Positions 1 through 7,877 of a stretch of 64,000 nt of DNA are shown in pieces; position 1 is the first letter of the stretch, and each line of letters begins with the position of its first letter. Source of the DNA: Arenimonas terrae (GTDB lineage: Bacteria; Pseudomonadota; Gammaproteobacteria; Xanthomonadales; Xanthomonadaceae). Under the pieces are notes generated by a model. That model was not told the DNA's origin. It searched no databases and worked only from the letters and a program-made list of their open reading frames with translations. A program made the position numbers and the translations under genes. The stretch is from contig NZ_SMDR01000001.1 in NCBI RefSeq assembly GCF_006265115.1, forward strand, positions 1,426,001 to 1,490,000, in the 5' to 3' direction.

Positions 1-564
1 CTCACCCGGATGCATGCGGGCGGGCACCAGGAAATCACGCGCGCCTTCCGGCGTGGCCTTGGTCAGGATCGGCGTCTCGATGTCCTGGAAGCCGCGCCCG
101 TCGAGGTAGCGGCGCAGCGCCTGCACCAGCTTGATGCGCGTGCGCATCATCTTCTGCATCTCGGGGCGGCGCAGGTCGAGGTAGCGGTACTTGAGGCGGA
201 TGTCTTCGCCGGCGTTCTCGTGGGCGTGGAAGGGCAGCGGCTCGGCCTTGTTCAGCACCTCGATCTCCGTCGCCAGCACTTCGACCTTGCCGGTGCGGAT
301 CTTGTCGTTGACCGAATGGCGGGCGCGCACCACGCCGGTGATGCGCAGGCAGTCCTCGTAGTGCACCTTGGCGGCGGCGGCCACCACGGCGGCATTGCCG
401 GCGGCGTCGGACGGCTCGGCCACGACCTGGACGATGCCCTCGTGGTCGCGCAGGTCGATGAAGCACAGGCCGCCCAGGTCGCGGGCGACATCGGCCCAGC
501 CGCAGAGGGTGACGGTCTGGCCGATCATCGACTCGTCGACGAGGCCGCAGAAATGGCTGCGCAT
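1..564 (-). CDS. aspS: Aspartate--tRNA ligase, N-terminal part (runs off the window)
   Basis: Charges tRNA-Asp with aspartate in the cytoplasm. Only the first 188 residues are inside the window; the rest lies beyond base 1. The visible part holds the N-terminal OB-fold anticodon-binding domain (about residues 1-110, starting [11 protein letters not shown]) and the first class II synthetase segment, with [11 protein letters not shown] and the [16 protein letters not shown] motif typical of bacterial AspRS. The ATG at 564 is preceded by GGAG at a good distance, so the start is well supported. It is divergent from the DUF3011 gene. Whether it is the discriminating or non-discriminating type cannot be judged from this fragment. 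Confidence 0.95.
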   Translation of the reverse strand, partial: MRSHFCGLVDESMIGQTVTLCGWADVARDLGGLCFIDLRDHEGIVQVVAEPSDAAGNAAVVAAAAKVHYEDCLRITGVVRARHSVNDKIRTGKVEVLATEIEVLNKAEPLPFHAHENAGEDIRLKYRYLDLRRPEMQKMMRTRIKLVQALRRYLDGRGFQDIETPILTKATPEGARDFLVPARMHPGE

Positions 565-615
565 GCTAACTCCGGAGGGGAAACGCCGACCCGGACGGGT
601 GGCGGAAAGTCTTGA

Positions 616-645
616 ATTTTAAGGCCCGGGACCTCCCAGCCGCAA
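616..645 (-). promoter_or_regulatory. Candidate sigma-70 promoter for aspS
   Basis: On the minus strand TTGCGG (645-640) is followed after 18 bases by TAAAAT (621-616), about 50 bases before the aspS ATG. The -10 matches five of six consensus bases and lies in the only AT-rich patch of this divergent gap. Inference from sequence only. Confidence 0.4.
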
Positions 646-725
646 ATACGGACCTTCCCGCCGCGTTCATGGCCAGGGGCTATAGTCGGCATGCGGCCGG
701 TGCACCCCCCAACAGGAGACTCGCA

Positions 726-1472
726 ATGACCAGGTTATGGCTCGTCGCGGTACTGACCCTAGGCATGGCCGCGGCGCTGCCCGCCGCCCAGGCCCAGGTT
801 TCCACCCGCTCCTACGCCCCCGAGAACCTGCGCCAGCTCTCGGTGCCGGACCGGATCCGGGTGCTGGAGGTCGAATACCGGGAAATCTCCGGCGGCCGCC
901 AGCTGCCGCGCGACCAGCGCGACTTCTACCTGGCCCAGATCGACTCCGGCTGGACCTTCAGCCGCATCAAGTCCGACATGGCCCAGTCGCTGGGCGGCAA
1001 CCGCCCGGGCGGCGGCTGGGGCGACAACGACTGGGACAACGGCAACGCCTGGGGCGGCGGGCGGATCCGCTGCGACAGCAACGACCGCAAGTACCAGCAG
1101 TGCGAAACCAACTTCCGCGGCCGCGCCCGCGTCTCCCGGCAGATTTCCCGCGCGTCCTGCATCGAGGGTCGGCAGTGGGGCCAGCGCCCGGGCCTGATCT
1201 GGGTGAAGGACGGCTGCCGCGCCGAATTCGTCGATACCGGCGGCGGCTGGGGCGGCGACTGGAACCAGGCACCGCCGAGCGACTACAACGTGACCTGCAG
1301 CAGCGTGCACGACGCCTACACGACCTGCGCCTGGAACACCCGCTACGGCCGCCCCGAGGTGATCCAGCAGATCTCCAAGACGGCCTGCGTCGAGGGCCGC
1401 ACCTGGGGCTTCCGCGGCAATTCGATCTGGGTCGACCGCGGCTGCCGGGCGCGCTTCGGCATCCGCCGCTGA
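726..1472 (+). CDS. Secreted protein with two DUF3011 repeats
   Basis: A 248-residue exported protein of unknown function. Residues 1-22 form a Sec signal peptide (MTRLWLVAV then a hydrophobic core ending AAQA). Two copies of a domain of about 55 residues (about 114-168 and 189-246) share the pattern C-x(8-9)-C, RQIS or QQIS, C-x-EGR-x-WG, IWV and GCRA-x-F, which matches DUF3011, found mostly in proteobacterial periplasmic proteins. Gly/Trp-rich linkers separate them. The ATG at 726 was chosen because it opens the signal peptide and follows an AGGAG; an open frame reaching back to 612 lacks both. A terminator follows. Four cysteines per pair of repeats suggest periplasmic disulfides (inference). 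Confidence 0.8.
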   Translation: MTRLWLVAVLTLGMAAALPAAQAQVSTRSYAPENLRQLSVPDRIRVLEVEYREISGGRQLPRDQRDFYLAQIDSGWTFSRIKSDMAQSLGGNRPGGGWGDNDWDNGNAWGGGRIRCDSNDRKYQQCETNFRGRARVSRQISRASCIEGRQWGQRPGLIWVKDGCRAEFVDTGGGWGGDWNQAPPSDYNVTCSSVHDAYTTCAWNTRYGRPEVIQQISKTACVEGRTWGFRGNSIWVDRGCRARFGIRR

Positions 1473-1504
1473 CCGCGGCCAGACCCGTCGACGCCGGAAA
1501 CAAG

Positions 1505-1531
1505 AAGGCCACCCGCAAGGGTGGCCTTTTC
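1505..1531 (+). terminator. Rho-independent terminator after the DUF3011 gene
   Basis: A perfect 10-bp stem AAGGCCACCC / GGGTGGCCTT with a GCAA tetraloop ends in TTTT, 32 bases after the stop codon. Confidence 0.85.
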
Positions 1532-1551
1532 GCTGGCGGGCCGCGGGAGCC

Positions 1552-2241
1552 CTAGGGCTTGGCGGCCTCGCTGCCCCAGGCCGGCGGCGGCAGCGGCACC
1601 GGCCGGCTGAGGTCGAATTCGACCTGGAACAGGCGGCCGCCCGGACGCGAGAGCTCGTACAGGAAGCGCTTGCCGGGCTCGACTTCCATCGCCCAGGTAT
1701 TCGTCACCGAGGCCGCGAGGCCTTCGCGCGTGAACACCGCCACCGACTCGGCATCCACGGGGAAGGCCTGGCGGATGGCCGTGCCGGCCTCGGCGCTGTC
1801 GCCGCCGTACATCGTCACGGCGTCGGCGCTGCCGTCGGCATGGTGGTGGTCGTGTTTGAGGCGCAGGCCGGACGCGGTGCGGGTGAGCACCCAGGTGCGG
1901 GAGTGGTCGTCGCCGACATGGAAGGGAATCCGGACCTGGTCGGCGCCGCAGTCGCGCACGTGCATCACCAGGGCCTTGCCGGCGAAGGCGCTGTCGGGGC
2001 TGGCCGGATGGTCCACCACTACCCGGCCGGCGAAGGCCTGGCCGCAGTGGCGGGCGATGGCGGAAAGGAAGGCGTCGGCGGGCGCGGGCGGGTTGCCGGC
2101 CTCGTCGATGCCCGGCGGCGGCAGCGGTTCGGGCAGGCCGGGAATGGCGACCGGCGCGGAGGAAGCGGCCGGCGCGCCGGCGCAGGCGGCCAGCCCCAGG
2201 GCGGTGGCGAGCAGGCTCGCGCGAAGGATCAGGGTCTTCAT
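1552..2241 (-). CDS. Putative lipoprotein of unknown function
   Basis: A 229-residue protein with a type II signal peptide: MKTLILRAS, a hydrophobic stretch, then the lipobox LAAC with the lipidated Cys at about residue 20. After it comes a Pro/Ala-rich tether (about residues 21-50) typical of outer-membrane lipoproteins. The mature part has several charged and aromatic patches (DCGADQVRIPFHVGDDHSRTW, KHDHHHADGSADAV) but no family I recognise. The two Cys residues around positions 65 and 95 could form a disulfide. It lies on its own between fmdB and aspS on the same strand. It resembles secreted lipoproteins restricted to this order, but this is not established. Confidence 0.7.
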   Translation of the reverse strand: MKTLILRASLLATALGLAACAGAPAASSAPVAIPGLPEPLPPPGIDEAGNPPAPADAFLSAIARHCGQAFAGRVVVDHPASPDSAFAGKALVMHVRDCGADQVRIPFHVGDDHSRTWVLTRTASGLRLKHDHHHADGSADAVTMYGGDSAEAGTAIRQAFPVDAESVAVFTREGLAASVTNTWAMEVEPGKRFLYELSRPGGRLFQVEFDLSRPVPLPPPAWGSEAAKP

Positions 2242-2282
2242 GGCCCGACCCTACCCCGCCCCGTCGGACCGGGGCAACCCGC

Positions 2283-2564
2283 TCAGGTCGCGGGCTTGGC
2301 GTCGGCGGGCTTGGCGGCCGGGGCCGGCGCGGCTTCGGGTTTGGCGGTGGAGCCTTCGGCGAGGTTGCGCTTCTTGTCGCCGTCCTTCTTGAAGTCGGTC
2401 TCGTACCAGCCGCCACCCGCGAGGCGGAAGCTGGGCGCCGTCAGCTGGCGCCCCACCGCTTCGGCGCCGCAGGACGGGCAGACCGTGGGATCGGGGTCGG
2501 AAATCTTCTGCAGGCGGTCGAACGAGTGGCCGCACTGGGCGCATTCAAAGGCGTAGATGGGCAT
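2283..2564 (-). CDS. FmdB-family zinc ribbon protein
   Basis: A 93-residue protein. The first 45 residues are a zinc ribbon with C8-x2-C11 and C29-x2-C32 and the family's MPIYAFEC start; the motif GGWYETDFK follows at about residue 51. The tail is Ala/Pro/Lys-rich and low complexity. FmdB proteins are small putative regulators of unclear function. In many gammaproteobacteria fmdB sits directly upstream of aspS, usually with a DUF502 membrane protein between them. Here the order fmdB-aspS on one strand is kept, but a lipoprotein and a DUF3011 gene lie between them and no DUF502 gene is visible. Confidence 0.85.
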   Translation of the reverse strand: MPIYAFECAQCGHSFDRLQKISDPDPTVCPSCGAEAVGRQLTAPSFRLAGGGWYETDFKKDGDKKRNLAEGSTAKPEAAPAPAAKPADAKPAT

Positions 2565-2675
2565 GGTCGCGGGAAGTCAGGGCGGCCGGGGCCGAGTGCG
2601 CGCATTAGTGGGTATGGGCCTTGCGAGTTCAAGCCCGGAACCTGTCGCGACGGCCGGCAAGTCACTGAATCTAGA

Positions 2676-2707
2676 TTGATTTTTCAATAAGATCAATGTG
2701 TTAGAAT
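2676..2707 (+). promoter_or_regulatory. AT-rich promoter/operator region upstream of the YcaD-like transporter
   Basis: This patch is strikingly AT-rich for the window. It contains the inverted repeat TTGAT-11-ATCAA (2676-2696) and an overlapping TTGA-TTTT-TCAA (2676-2687), then TAGAAT (2702-2707) as a possible -10 about 29 bases before the ATG. A TTGATT -35 would leave a 20-base spacer, which is long, so activator or alternative-sigma control is possible. Salt-induced control would fit the downstream genes but is inference. Confidence 0.35.
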
Positions 2708-2735
2708 TCGCAGCCTGCAAGAATCGGGATTTCTG

Positions 2736-3983
2736 ATGATCGCCGTGGTGCTGCCCCTGACCGCTCTGCTGGCGGGCGTGGCGCTGCTCCTCGCGGGCAG
2801 CGGCCTCCTGGGAACCCTGCTGGCCGTGCGCGGCGGGCTGGAGGGGTTCGACGAACAGACCCTGGGCCTGGTGATGTCCGGCTACTTCGCCGGCTTCTTC
2901 CTGGGTACTTATGCCGCCCCGCCACTGATCCGCCGGATCGGCCATGTCCGCGCTTTCGCTTTCTACACCGGCCTGTGCGCGATCGCTGTGCTGGTGCATC
3001 CGCTGTGGGTCGACCCTTGGGCGTGGTTTGGCCTGCGCCTGCTGACCGGCGCCGCCCTGGTCGGGCTATATACGGTGATCGAGAGCTGGCTAAACGCCCA
3101 GCCCGATCGTCAGTATCGCAGCCGGATCTTCGCGATATACATGGCCGTCAACCTGACAGCGCTGGCCGGGGGTCAACTGCTGCTGGGCTTCGGTGTCGAC
3201 CGCGGCTTCGCCCTCTTCAGCCTGGTCGCGATCTTGGTCTGTGCCGCGGCGTTGCCGGTAACGCTGACCCGACTCGCGCAGCCCAGCTTTCCGCCGACCC
3301 CGCGACTGGGCCTGAGCCGGCTCTACCGCACCGCACCGGCGGCCACGGCCAGCGCCGGCTTGTCCGGGCTGGCGATGGGCGCATTCTGGGGCCTGGGGCC
3401 GACCTATGCCGGGCAACTGGGGCTGGACCGCAGCGGCATCGCCTGGTTCATGGTCGCCACCATCATGGGTGGTGCCTTACTGCAGTGGCCTCTGGGCCGC
3501 CTGTCCGACCGCGTGGACCGACGCATCGGCCTGGCCCTGGCGTGTGCGCTGGCGGCGAGCTTGGCCCTGTTCGCCGGCTCCGTCGTGACCTGGTCGCCGG
3601 GCGTGCTGTTCGCGGCATTCTTCGCCTACGGCGGCCTGGCGTTCTCGATCTACCCGATGAGCGTGGCTCACATGCTCGACACACTGCCTGCCGACGATCT
3701 GCTGGCTGGCTGCAGCAGCCTGCTGTTGGTGCACGGAATCGGCGCGACGCTCGGCCCGGCATTGGCCGGCCAGGCCATGAGCCGGCTCGGGCCCTCGGCG
3801 CTGCCCCTGTATTTCGCCTGTGTACTCGGCTTGCTGACGCTCTACCTGCTGCTGAGGCTGTCGGCGCACCGTCGCATACGCCTGCATCGGTCGCAGTTCC
3901 ACCCGATGCTGCGGACCACGCCGGGCGCACTTGAACTGCTAGCCGAAACCGAATCCGATCCGCCCCGCAAGGAAGACGCTTGA
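2736..3983 (+). CDS. MFS transporter, YcaD-like
   Basis: A 415-residue, 12-helix inner-membrane transporter of the major facilitator superfamily. The ATG at 2736 opens the first helix. The sequence VIESWLN (about residue 114) and the short basic loops (RRIGHVR, LSDRVDRR) match the YcaD subgroup, whose substrates are poorly known. Its stop codon overlaps the TTG start of the next gene (TTGA at 3980-3983), so the two are translationally coupled. The partner makes glucosylglycerol, and as I recall a ycaD-like gene sits beside ggpPS in Stenotrophomonas rhizophila. Import or export of glucosylglycerol is therefore a reasonable, unproven role. Confidence 0.85.
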   Translation: MIAVVLPLTALLAGVALLLAGSGLLGTLLAVRGGLEGFDEQTLGLVMSGYFAGFFLGTYAAPPLIRRIGHVRAFAFYTGLCAIAVLVHPLWVDPWAWFGLRLLTGAALVGLYTVIESWLNAQPDRQYRSRIFAIYMAVNLTALAGGQLLLGFGVDRGFALFSLVAILVCAAALPVTLTRLAQPSFPPTPRLGLSRLYRTAPAATASAGLSGLAMGAFWGLGPTYAGQLGLDRSGIAWFMVATIMGGALLQWPLGRLSDRVDRRIGLALACALAASLALFAGSVVTWSPGVLFAAFFAYGGLAFSIYPMSVAHMLDTLPADDLLAGCSSLLLVHGIGATLGPALAGQAMSRLGPSALPLYFACVLGLLTLYLLLRLSAHRRIRLHRSQFHPMLRTTPGALELLAETESDPPRKEDA

Positions 3984-6361
3984 GCACCCAGAAAACAACG
4001 CTGACTGTTGAACGTGACGATTTTCCCCGCCTGATCCTGGCCACGGACCTGGACGGCACCTTCCTGGCGGGCGACTCCGAGGCGCGCCAGCGCCTCTACC
4101 GACTGGTGGACGAGCACCCGCAGATACGCCTGGCCTGGATCACCGGCCGCGGGCTCGAAGCCGTGATTCCGCTGCTTTCCGACCCCGCGCTGCCGCGACC
4201 GGACTATCTGATCTGCGACGTCGGCGCGACCGTCGTCGATGGCCGCAGCCTGCAGCCGTTGCAGCCTCTCCAGTCGGCGATCGACGCCCGCTGGCCGGGC
4301 GAACGGGCGGTCGCCGACGCCATGCGGGAATTCGATGGCCTGCAGCGCCAGGACGTTCCGCAGGAGCGCCGCTGCTCCTACTTCTGTGAACCCGCGGCGC
4401 TGGCGCCGCAACGCGCCGGTATCGAGCGCGCGGCGCGCGAGCTCGGCTGTTCGGTGCTCTATTCCGCCGACCGCTATCTCGACATATTGCCGCCGCGGAC
4501 CGACAAGGGTCGGACGCTGGCCGCGCTGGCCGCCCAGCTTCGGCTACCCCACGATTGTTTCTTGGTCGCCGGCGACACGCTCAACGACCTGTCCATGTAC
4601 GAAGCCGGCTTCCGCGGCGTCTGCGTCGGCGAGTCCGAACCGGCGCTGCTGGCGGCCACCCGCACGCTCGACCACGTGCTGCACGCCGAGGCGCCGGGCT
4701 GCGGCGGCATCCTTGAAGCGATCGAACATTTCGACCTTCTCGCCGGCGACACGTCGCTGCCCGCGCCCGGCCCGGCAGCGCGCCCTGGCGAGGCAGGCCT
4801 GGTGATGGTCTACCACCGCCTACCCTATGAAGAAGCCATCGAAGGCGGCGTGATGGTCCGTCGCCGCCCGCGGTCGCCCAACGGCATCATCCCCAGCCTG
4901 CTCAGCTTCTTCGGCAAGGGCCAGTCAGGCTCCTGGGTCGCCTGGAGCATCGACGACGGCGAGCAGGGGGGGTTCGAAACCCACACCGCGGTGGACGCGG
5001 AGCAGTACCCGCAGCTCACCGCCGTTCGCGTACCGCTGAGCAAGTTCGAGGTGGACGCGTTCTACAAGCGGTTCTCGAAGGAAGCCTTCTGGCCGATGCT
5101 GCACACCTTCTGGGAGCGCGCGCGCTTCCGCGAAGAGGACTGGAAGATCTTCCTGCGCGTGAACCGGCGTTTCGCCGAAGCCGCCGCCGCCGAAGCCGCG
5201 CCCGGCGCCACCGTCTGGCTGCACGACTACAACCTTTGGATGGTGCCCGGCCGCCTGCGCGAGCTTCGCCCTGACCTCAAGATCGCCTTCTTCCACCACA
5301 CCTATTTCCCTTCCGCCGACATCTTCAACGTCGTGCCCTGGCGACGGGAGATCCTGGGCAGCCTGCTCAGCTGCGACTACATCGGATTCCATATCCCGCG
5401 CCAGGTCGAGAACTTCGTCGACGTGGTTCGCGGCGCGATGCCTACCGAGGTGTTGGCACGCGAATCCTGCGCGCCCCGCTTTCTCACTTACGGCTGCGCG
5501 GTGGGGCTCGATACCATGACCACGCGCCTGCGCATCCACGGCCGCGAGATCGGCCTCGGCGCGCATCCGGTCGGCACCGACCTGGGCCGGATCCGCTCGG
5601 TGCTTGCCCAGCCCGGGGTACGCACCGGACTGGAGAAGCTCCGCCGCGAGATCAGCCCGCGAAAGCTGGTGCTGTCGATCGAACGCCTGGACTACACCAA
5701 GGGGACGCTGGAAAAGCTCGAAGCCTTCGATAGGCTGCTCGAGGCCCAGCCACAGCTGCAGGGAAAGGTCACACTGGTGGTGATCTGCGTGCCGGCCGCC
5801 AAGGAGATGACCATCTACCTCCAACTGCAGACCCAGATCGAGCAGGCAGTCGGGCGCCTAAACGGCAGGCATTCGCGCCTGGACTGGACGCCGGTGCGTT
5901 TTTTCGCCCGGCCGCTGCCATTCGAGGAAGTGGTGGCGCACTATGCCGCCGCCGACGTCATGTGGATCACGCCGCTGCGCGACGGCCTGAACCTGGTGGC
6001 CAAGGAATTCGTCGCCACCCAGGGCATCGAAGGCGGACACGGCGTGCTGGTGCTTTCGGAATTTGCTGGCGCTGCCGCCGAGCTCAAGGGCGCACTGCTG
6101 ACCAACCCGCACGATCCGGCCGATCTCACCGCAGCACTGGCGCAGGCGCTGGCCATGCATCCGGACGAGGCGGAGGGCCGGCTACGGCAACTCTACGGCA
6201 TCGTCGAGGAACACGATGTGGACCGCTGGGGCCGGGATTTCCTGGCGGCGGTGGCCGGCAGCGTCGGTCACCAGAAAACCCACACTACGCCCAGCGTCGC
6301 CAACGCCACTCCGATCGCACCCACGCGCAGTGCGCGCGGCAGCGCCGGCAGCACCGACTGA
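3980..6361 (+). CDS. ggpPS: Bifunctional glucosylglycerol-phosphate phosphatase/synthase
   Basis: Predicted to join ADP-glucose and glycerol 3-phosphate and then dephosphorylate the product, giving the osmolyte glucosylglycerol. Residues about 15-260 are a HAD phosphatase of the sucrose-phosphatase type (DLDGT nucleophile motif, K in DKGRT, GDTLND). Residues about 275-760 are a GT20 synthase like OtsA, with LHDYNLWMVPG, FHHTYFPSADIF, ERLDYTKG and TPLRDGLNLVAKEF. The phosphatase-first order and 793-residue length match the fused GgpPS type rather than OtsA plus OtsB. The loop around GGVMVRRRP differs from the trehalose enzymes, but a trehalose-phosphate or related synthase cannot be fully excluded. 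The start is TTG, overlapping the transporter's TGA. The last 30 or so residues overlap the 3' end of the convergent symporter gene. Confidence 0.85.
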   Translation: MSTQKTTLTVERDDFPRLILATDLDGTFLAGDSEARQRLYRLVDEHPQIRLAWITGRGLEAVIPLLSDPALPRPDYLICDVGATVVDGRSLQPLQPLQSAIDARWPGERAVADAMREFDGLQRQDVPQERRCSYFCEPAALAPQRAGIERAARELGCSVLYSADRYLDILPPRTDKGRTLAALAAQLRLPHDCFLVAGDTLNDLSMYEAGFRGVCVGESEPALLAATRTLDHVLHAEAPGCGGILEAIEHFDLLAGDTSLPAPGPAARPGEAGLVMVYHRLPYEEAIEGGVMVRRRPRSPNGIIPSLLSFFGKGQSGSWVAWSIDDGEQGGFETHTAVDAEQYPQLTAVRVPLSKFEVDAFYKRFSKEAFWPMLHTFWERARFREEDWKIFLRVNRRFAEAAAAEAAPGATVWLHDYNLWMVPGRLRELRPDLKIAFFHHTYFPSADIFNVVPWRREILGSLLSCDYIGFHIPRQVENFVDVVRGAMPTEVLARESCAPRFLTYGCAVGLDTMTTRLRIHGREIGLGAHPVGTDLGRIRSVLAQPGVRTGLEKLRREISPRKLVLSIERLDYTKGTLEKLEAFDRLLEAQPQLQGKVTLVVICVPAAKEMTIYLQLQTQIEQAVGRLNGRHSRLDWTPVRFFARPLPFEEVVAHYAAADVMWITPLRDGLNLVAKEFVATQGIEGGHGVLVLSEFAGAAAELKGALLTNPHDPADLTAALAQALAMHPDEAEGRLRQLYGIVEEHDVDRWGRDFLAAVAGSVGHQKTHTTPSVANATPIAPTRSARGSAGSTD

Positions 6362-7815
6362 TCCACGCCGGCCAGTCGGGCGGCGCCCGGTCGCCCGCCC
6401 AGCACCGCCTGCCAGGCCCAGGCCAACGCCAGCGTGATCGCGAACAGCAGGCCGGCGACGATGCTGAAGTGCAGGTGCAGCCAGCCCAGCTGGGTGGCCA
6501 GGAACCAGGCCGCGCTGACGGCGTGGCCGCACAGCGCGGCCCGCAGCGCCGCCCCGGCCGTGATGCGCCGGCTCCACAGCGCCAGCACGAACACCGCCAC
6601 CAGCGGCGGCGTGACGTAGGCGAAGGCCTGCTGCAGATAGGAGAACAGGCCCGAGAAGCGGTCGATCATCGGCGCCCACAGCGCCGCCAGGGCCATCAGG
6701 CCCAGGGTCAGCCCCCGCCCGAGCCGCGCCAGTGCGCGCGTGTCCAGGTCGGGCCGGCGCGGCTGCACGAAGTCCACCGTGATCAGCGTCGAGGCCGAAT
6801 TCAGGGCCGAATCCACGCTGGACATGATCGCCGCCAGCAGGCCCGCCAGCACCAGACCGGCCAGGCCCGCGGGCGCGTATTCGGCCAGCAGGCGCGGGAA
6901 GACCTCGTCGCCGCGCTGCAGGTCCGGCAGCAGCGACACCGCCATCGCGCCCGGCAGCACCATCAGGAACAGCGGCAGCAGCTTCAACGCCGCCGCGATA
7001 AGGGCGCCGCCGCCGGCCGCGCGCAGGTCGCGCGCACCGAGCAGGCGCTGCGACACGTACTGGTTCATCGTCCAGTAGTAGAACCCAAGGATCGGCAGGC
7101 CGATCAGCGTGCCCAGCCAGGGCAGGTCCGGGTCGTCCAGCGGACGCATCAGCGACAGGTGGCCCTCGGGCATGGCCGCCGTCGCGGCCTGCCAGGAGAA
7201 ATCGAACTCCGCGAACACCAGCACCGCCAGCGCCAGCGAGCCGGCCAGCAGCACCAGCGACTGCAGCACGTCGGTATAGACCACGGCGCGCAGCCCGCCA
7301 GCCGCCGTGTACATGCCGGCGAACACCGCCAGCGCGGCCACGATGCCGCCCAGCGGCAGCTGCGGGAAGAACACCTGCAGCACCACCGCGCCGGCGTACA
7401 GGCTGCCGGCGGTGTCGAGCACGATGGACAGGAACACGGATACCGCCGATAGGTACTTGCGCAGGCGGCCGTCGTAGCGCCGTTCCAGCAACTCGGGGAT
7501 CGTGGTCAGCCGGTTGCCGATCAGCACGGGCGCGACGAACCAGGCGGTGAACAGCAGCACCAGCGCCGCCATCCATTCGTAGTTCGCCACCGCGATGCCG
7601 GAAGACCAGGCCGCGCCCGGCAGGCCGATCAGCGTGGTGGAGGAGATGTTGGACGCGAACAGCGACAGCCCGACCACGCCGGCACCGAGCGTGCGCCCGG
7701 CCAGGAACAGCTCGTCGCTGTCCGGGCTGCGCCGGGTGACCCGTACGCAGACGGCGATGACGATCGTGAAGTAGACCGCCAGCACCAGGTAATCGAGCGT
7801 GTGCAGCGCTCCCAT
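6268..7815 (-). CDS. Sodium:solute symporter (SSS/SLC5 family)
   Basis: A 515-residue inner-membrane protein with about 13-14 helices. The family fingerprint ASNISSTTLIGLPG is near residue 55, and SSVDSALNSASTLITVDF (about residue 330) matches the helix that carries the sodium site in sugar carriers such as vSGLT. YYWTMNQYVSQRLLGARD is another SLC5 signature. The solute is probably a sugar or polyol, which cannot be fixed from sequence. It follows the ABC-F gene on the same strand after 62 bases that contain a small GGGAAA/TTTCCC hairpin (7845-7861). Its last 94 bases overlap the convergent ggpPS gene. Confidence 0.85.
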   Translation of the reverse strand: MGALHTLDYLVLAVYFTIVIAVCVRVTRRSPDSDELFLAGRTLGAGVVGLSLFASNISSTTLIGLPGAAWSSGIAVANYEWMAALVLLFTAWFVAPVLIGNRLTTIPELLERRYDGRLRKYLSAVSVFLSIVLDTAGSLYAGAVVLQVFFPQLPLGGIVAALAVFAGMYTAAGGLRAVVYTDVLQSLVLLAGSLALAVLVFAEFDFSWQAATAAMPEGHLSLMRPLDDPDLPWLGTLIGLPILGFYYWTMNQYVSQRLLGARDLRAAGGGALIAAALKLLPLFLMVLPGAMAVSLLPDLQRGDEVFPRLLAEYAPAGLAGLVLAGLLAAIMSSVDSALNSASTLITVDFVQPRRPDLDTRALARLGRGLTLGLMALAALWAPMIDRFSGLFSYLQQAFAYVTPPLVAVFVLALWSRRITAGAALRAALCGHAVSAAWFLATQLGWLHLHFSIVAGLLFAITLALAWAWQAVLGGRPGAARLAGVDQSVLPALPRALRVGAIGVALATLGVVWVFW

Positions 7816-7877
7816 GGCCCTCGGTGGGGTTCGACCTGCGGACAGGGAAACATGCTTTCCCCCGTCGCTTCAAGCTT

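Noticed and set aside
7845-7861. GGGAAA/TTTCCC hairpin between ABC-F and symporter genes as a terminator
   Set aside because: Only a 6-bp stem and no T-run on the minus strand; noted under the symporter only.
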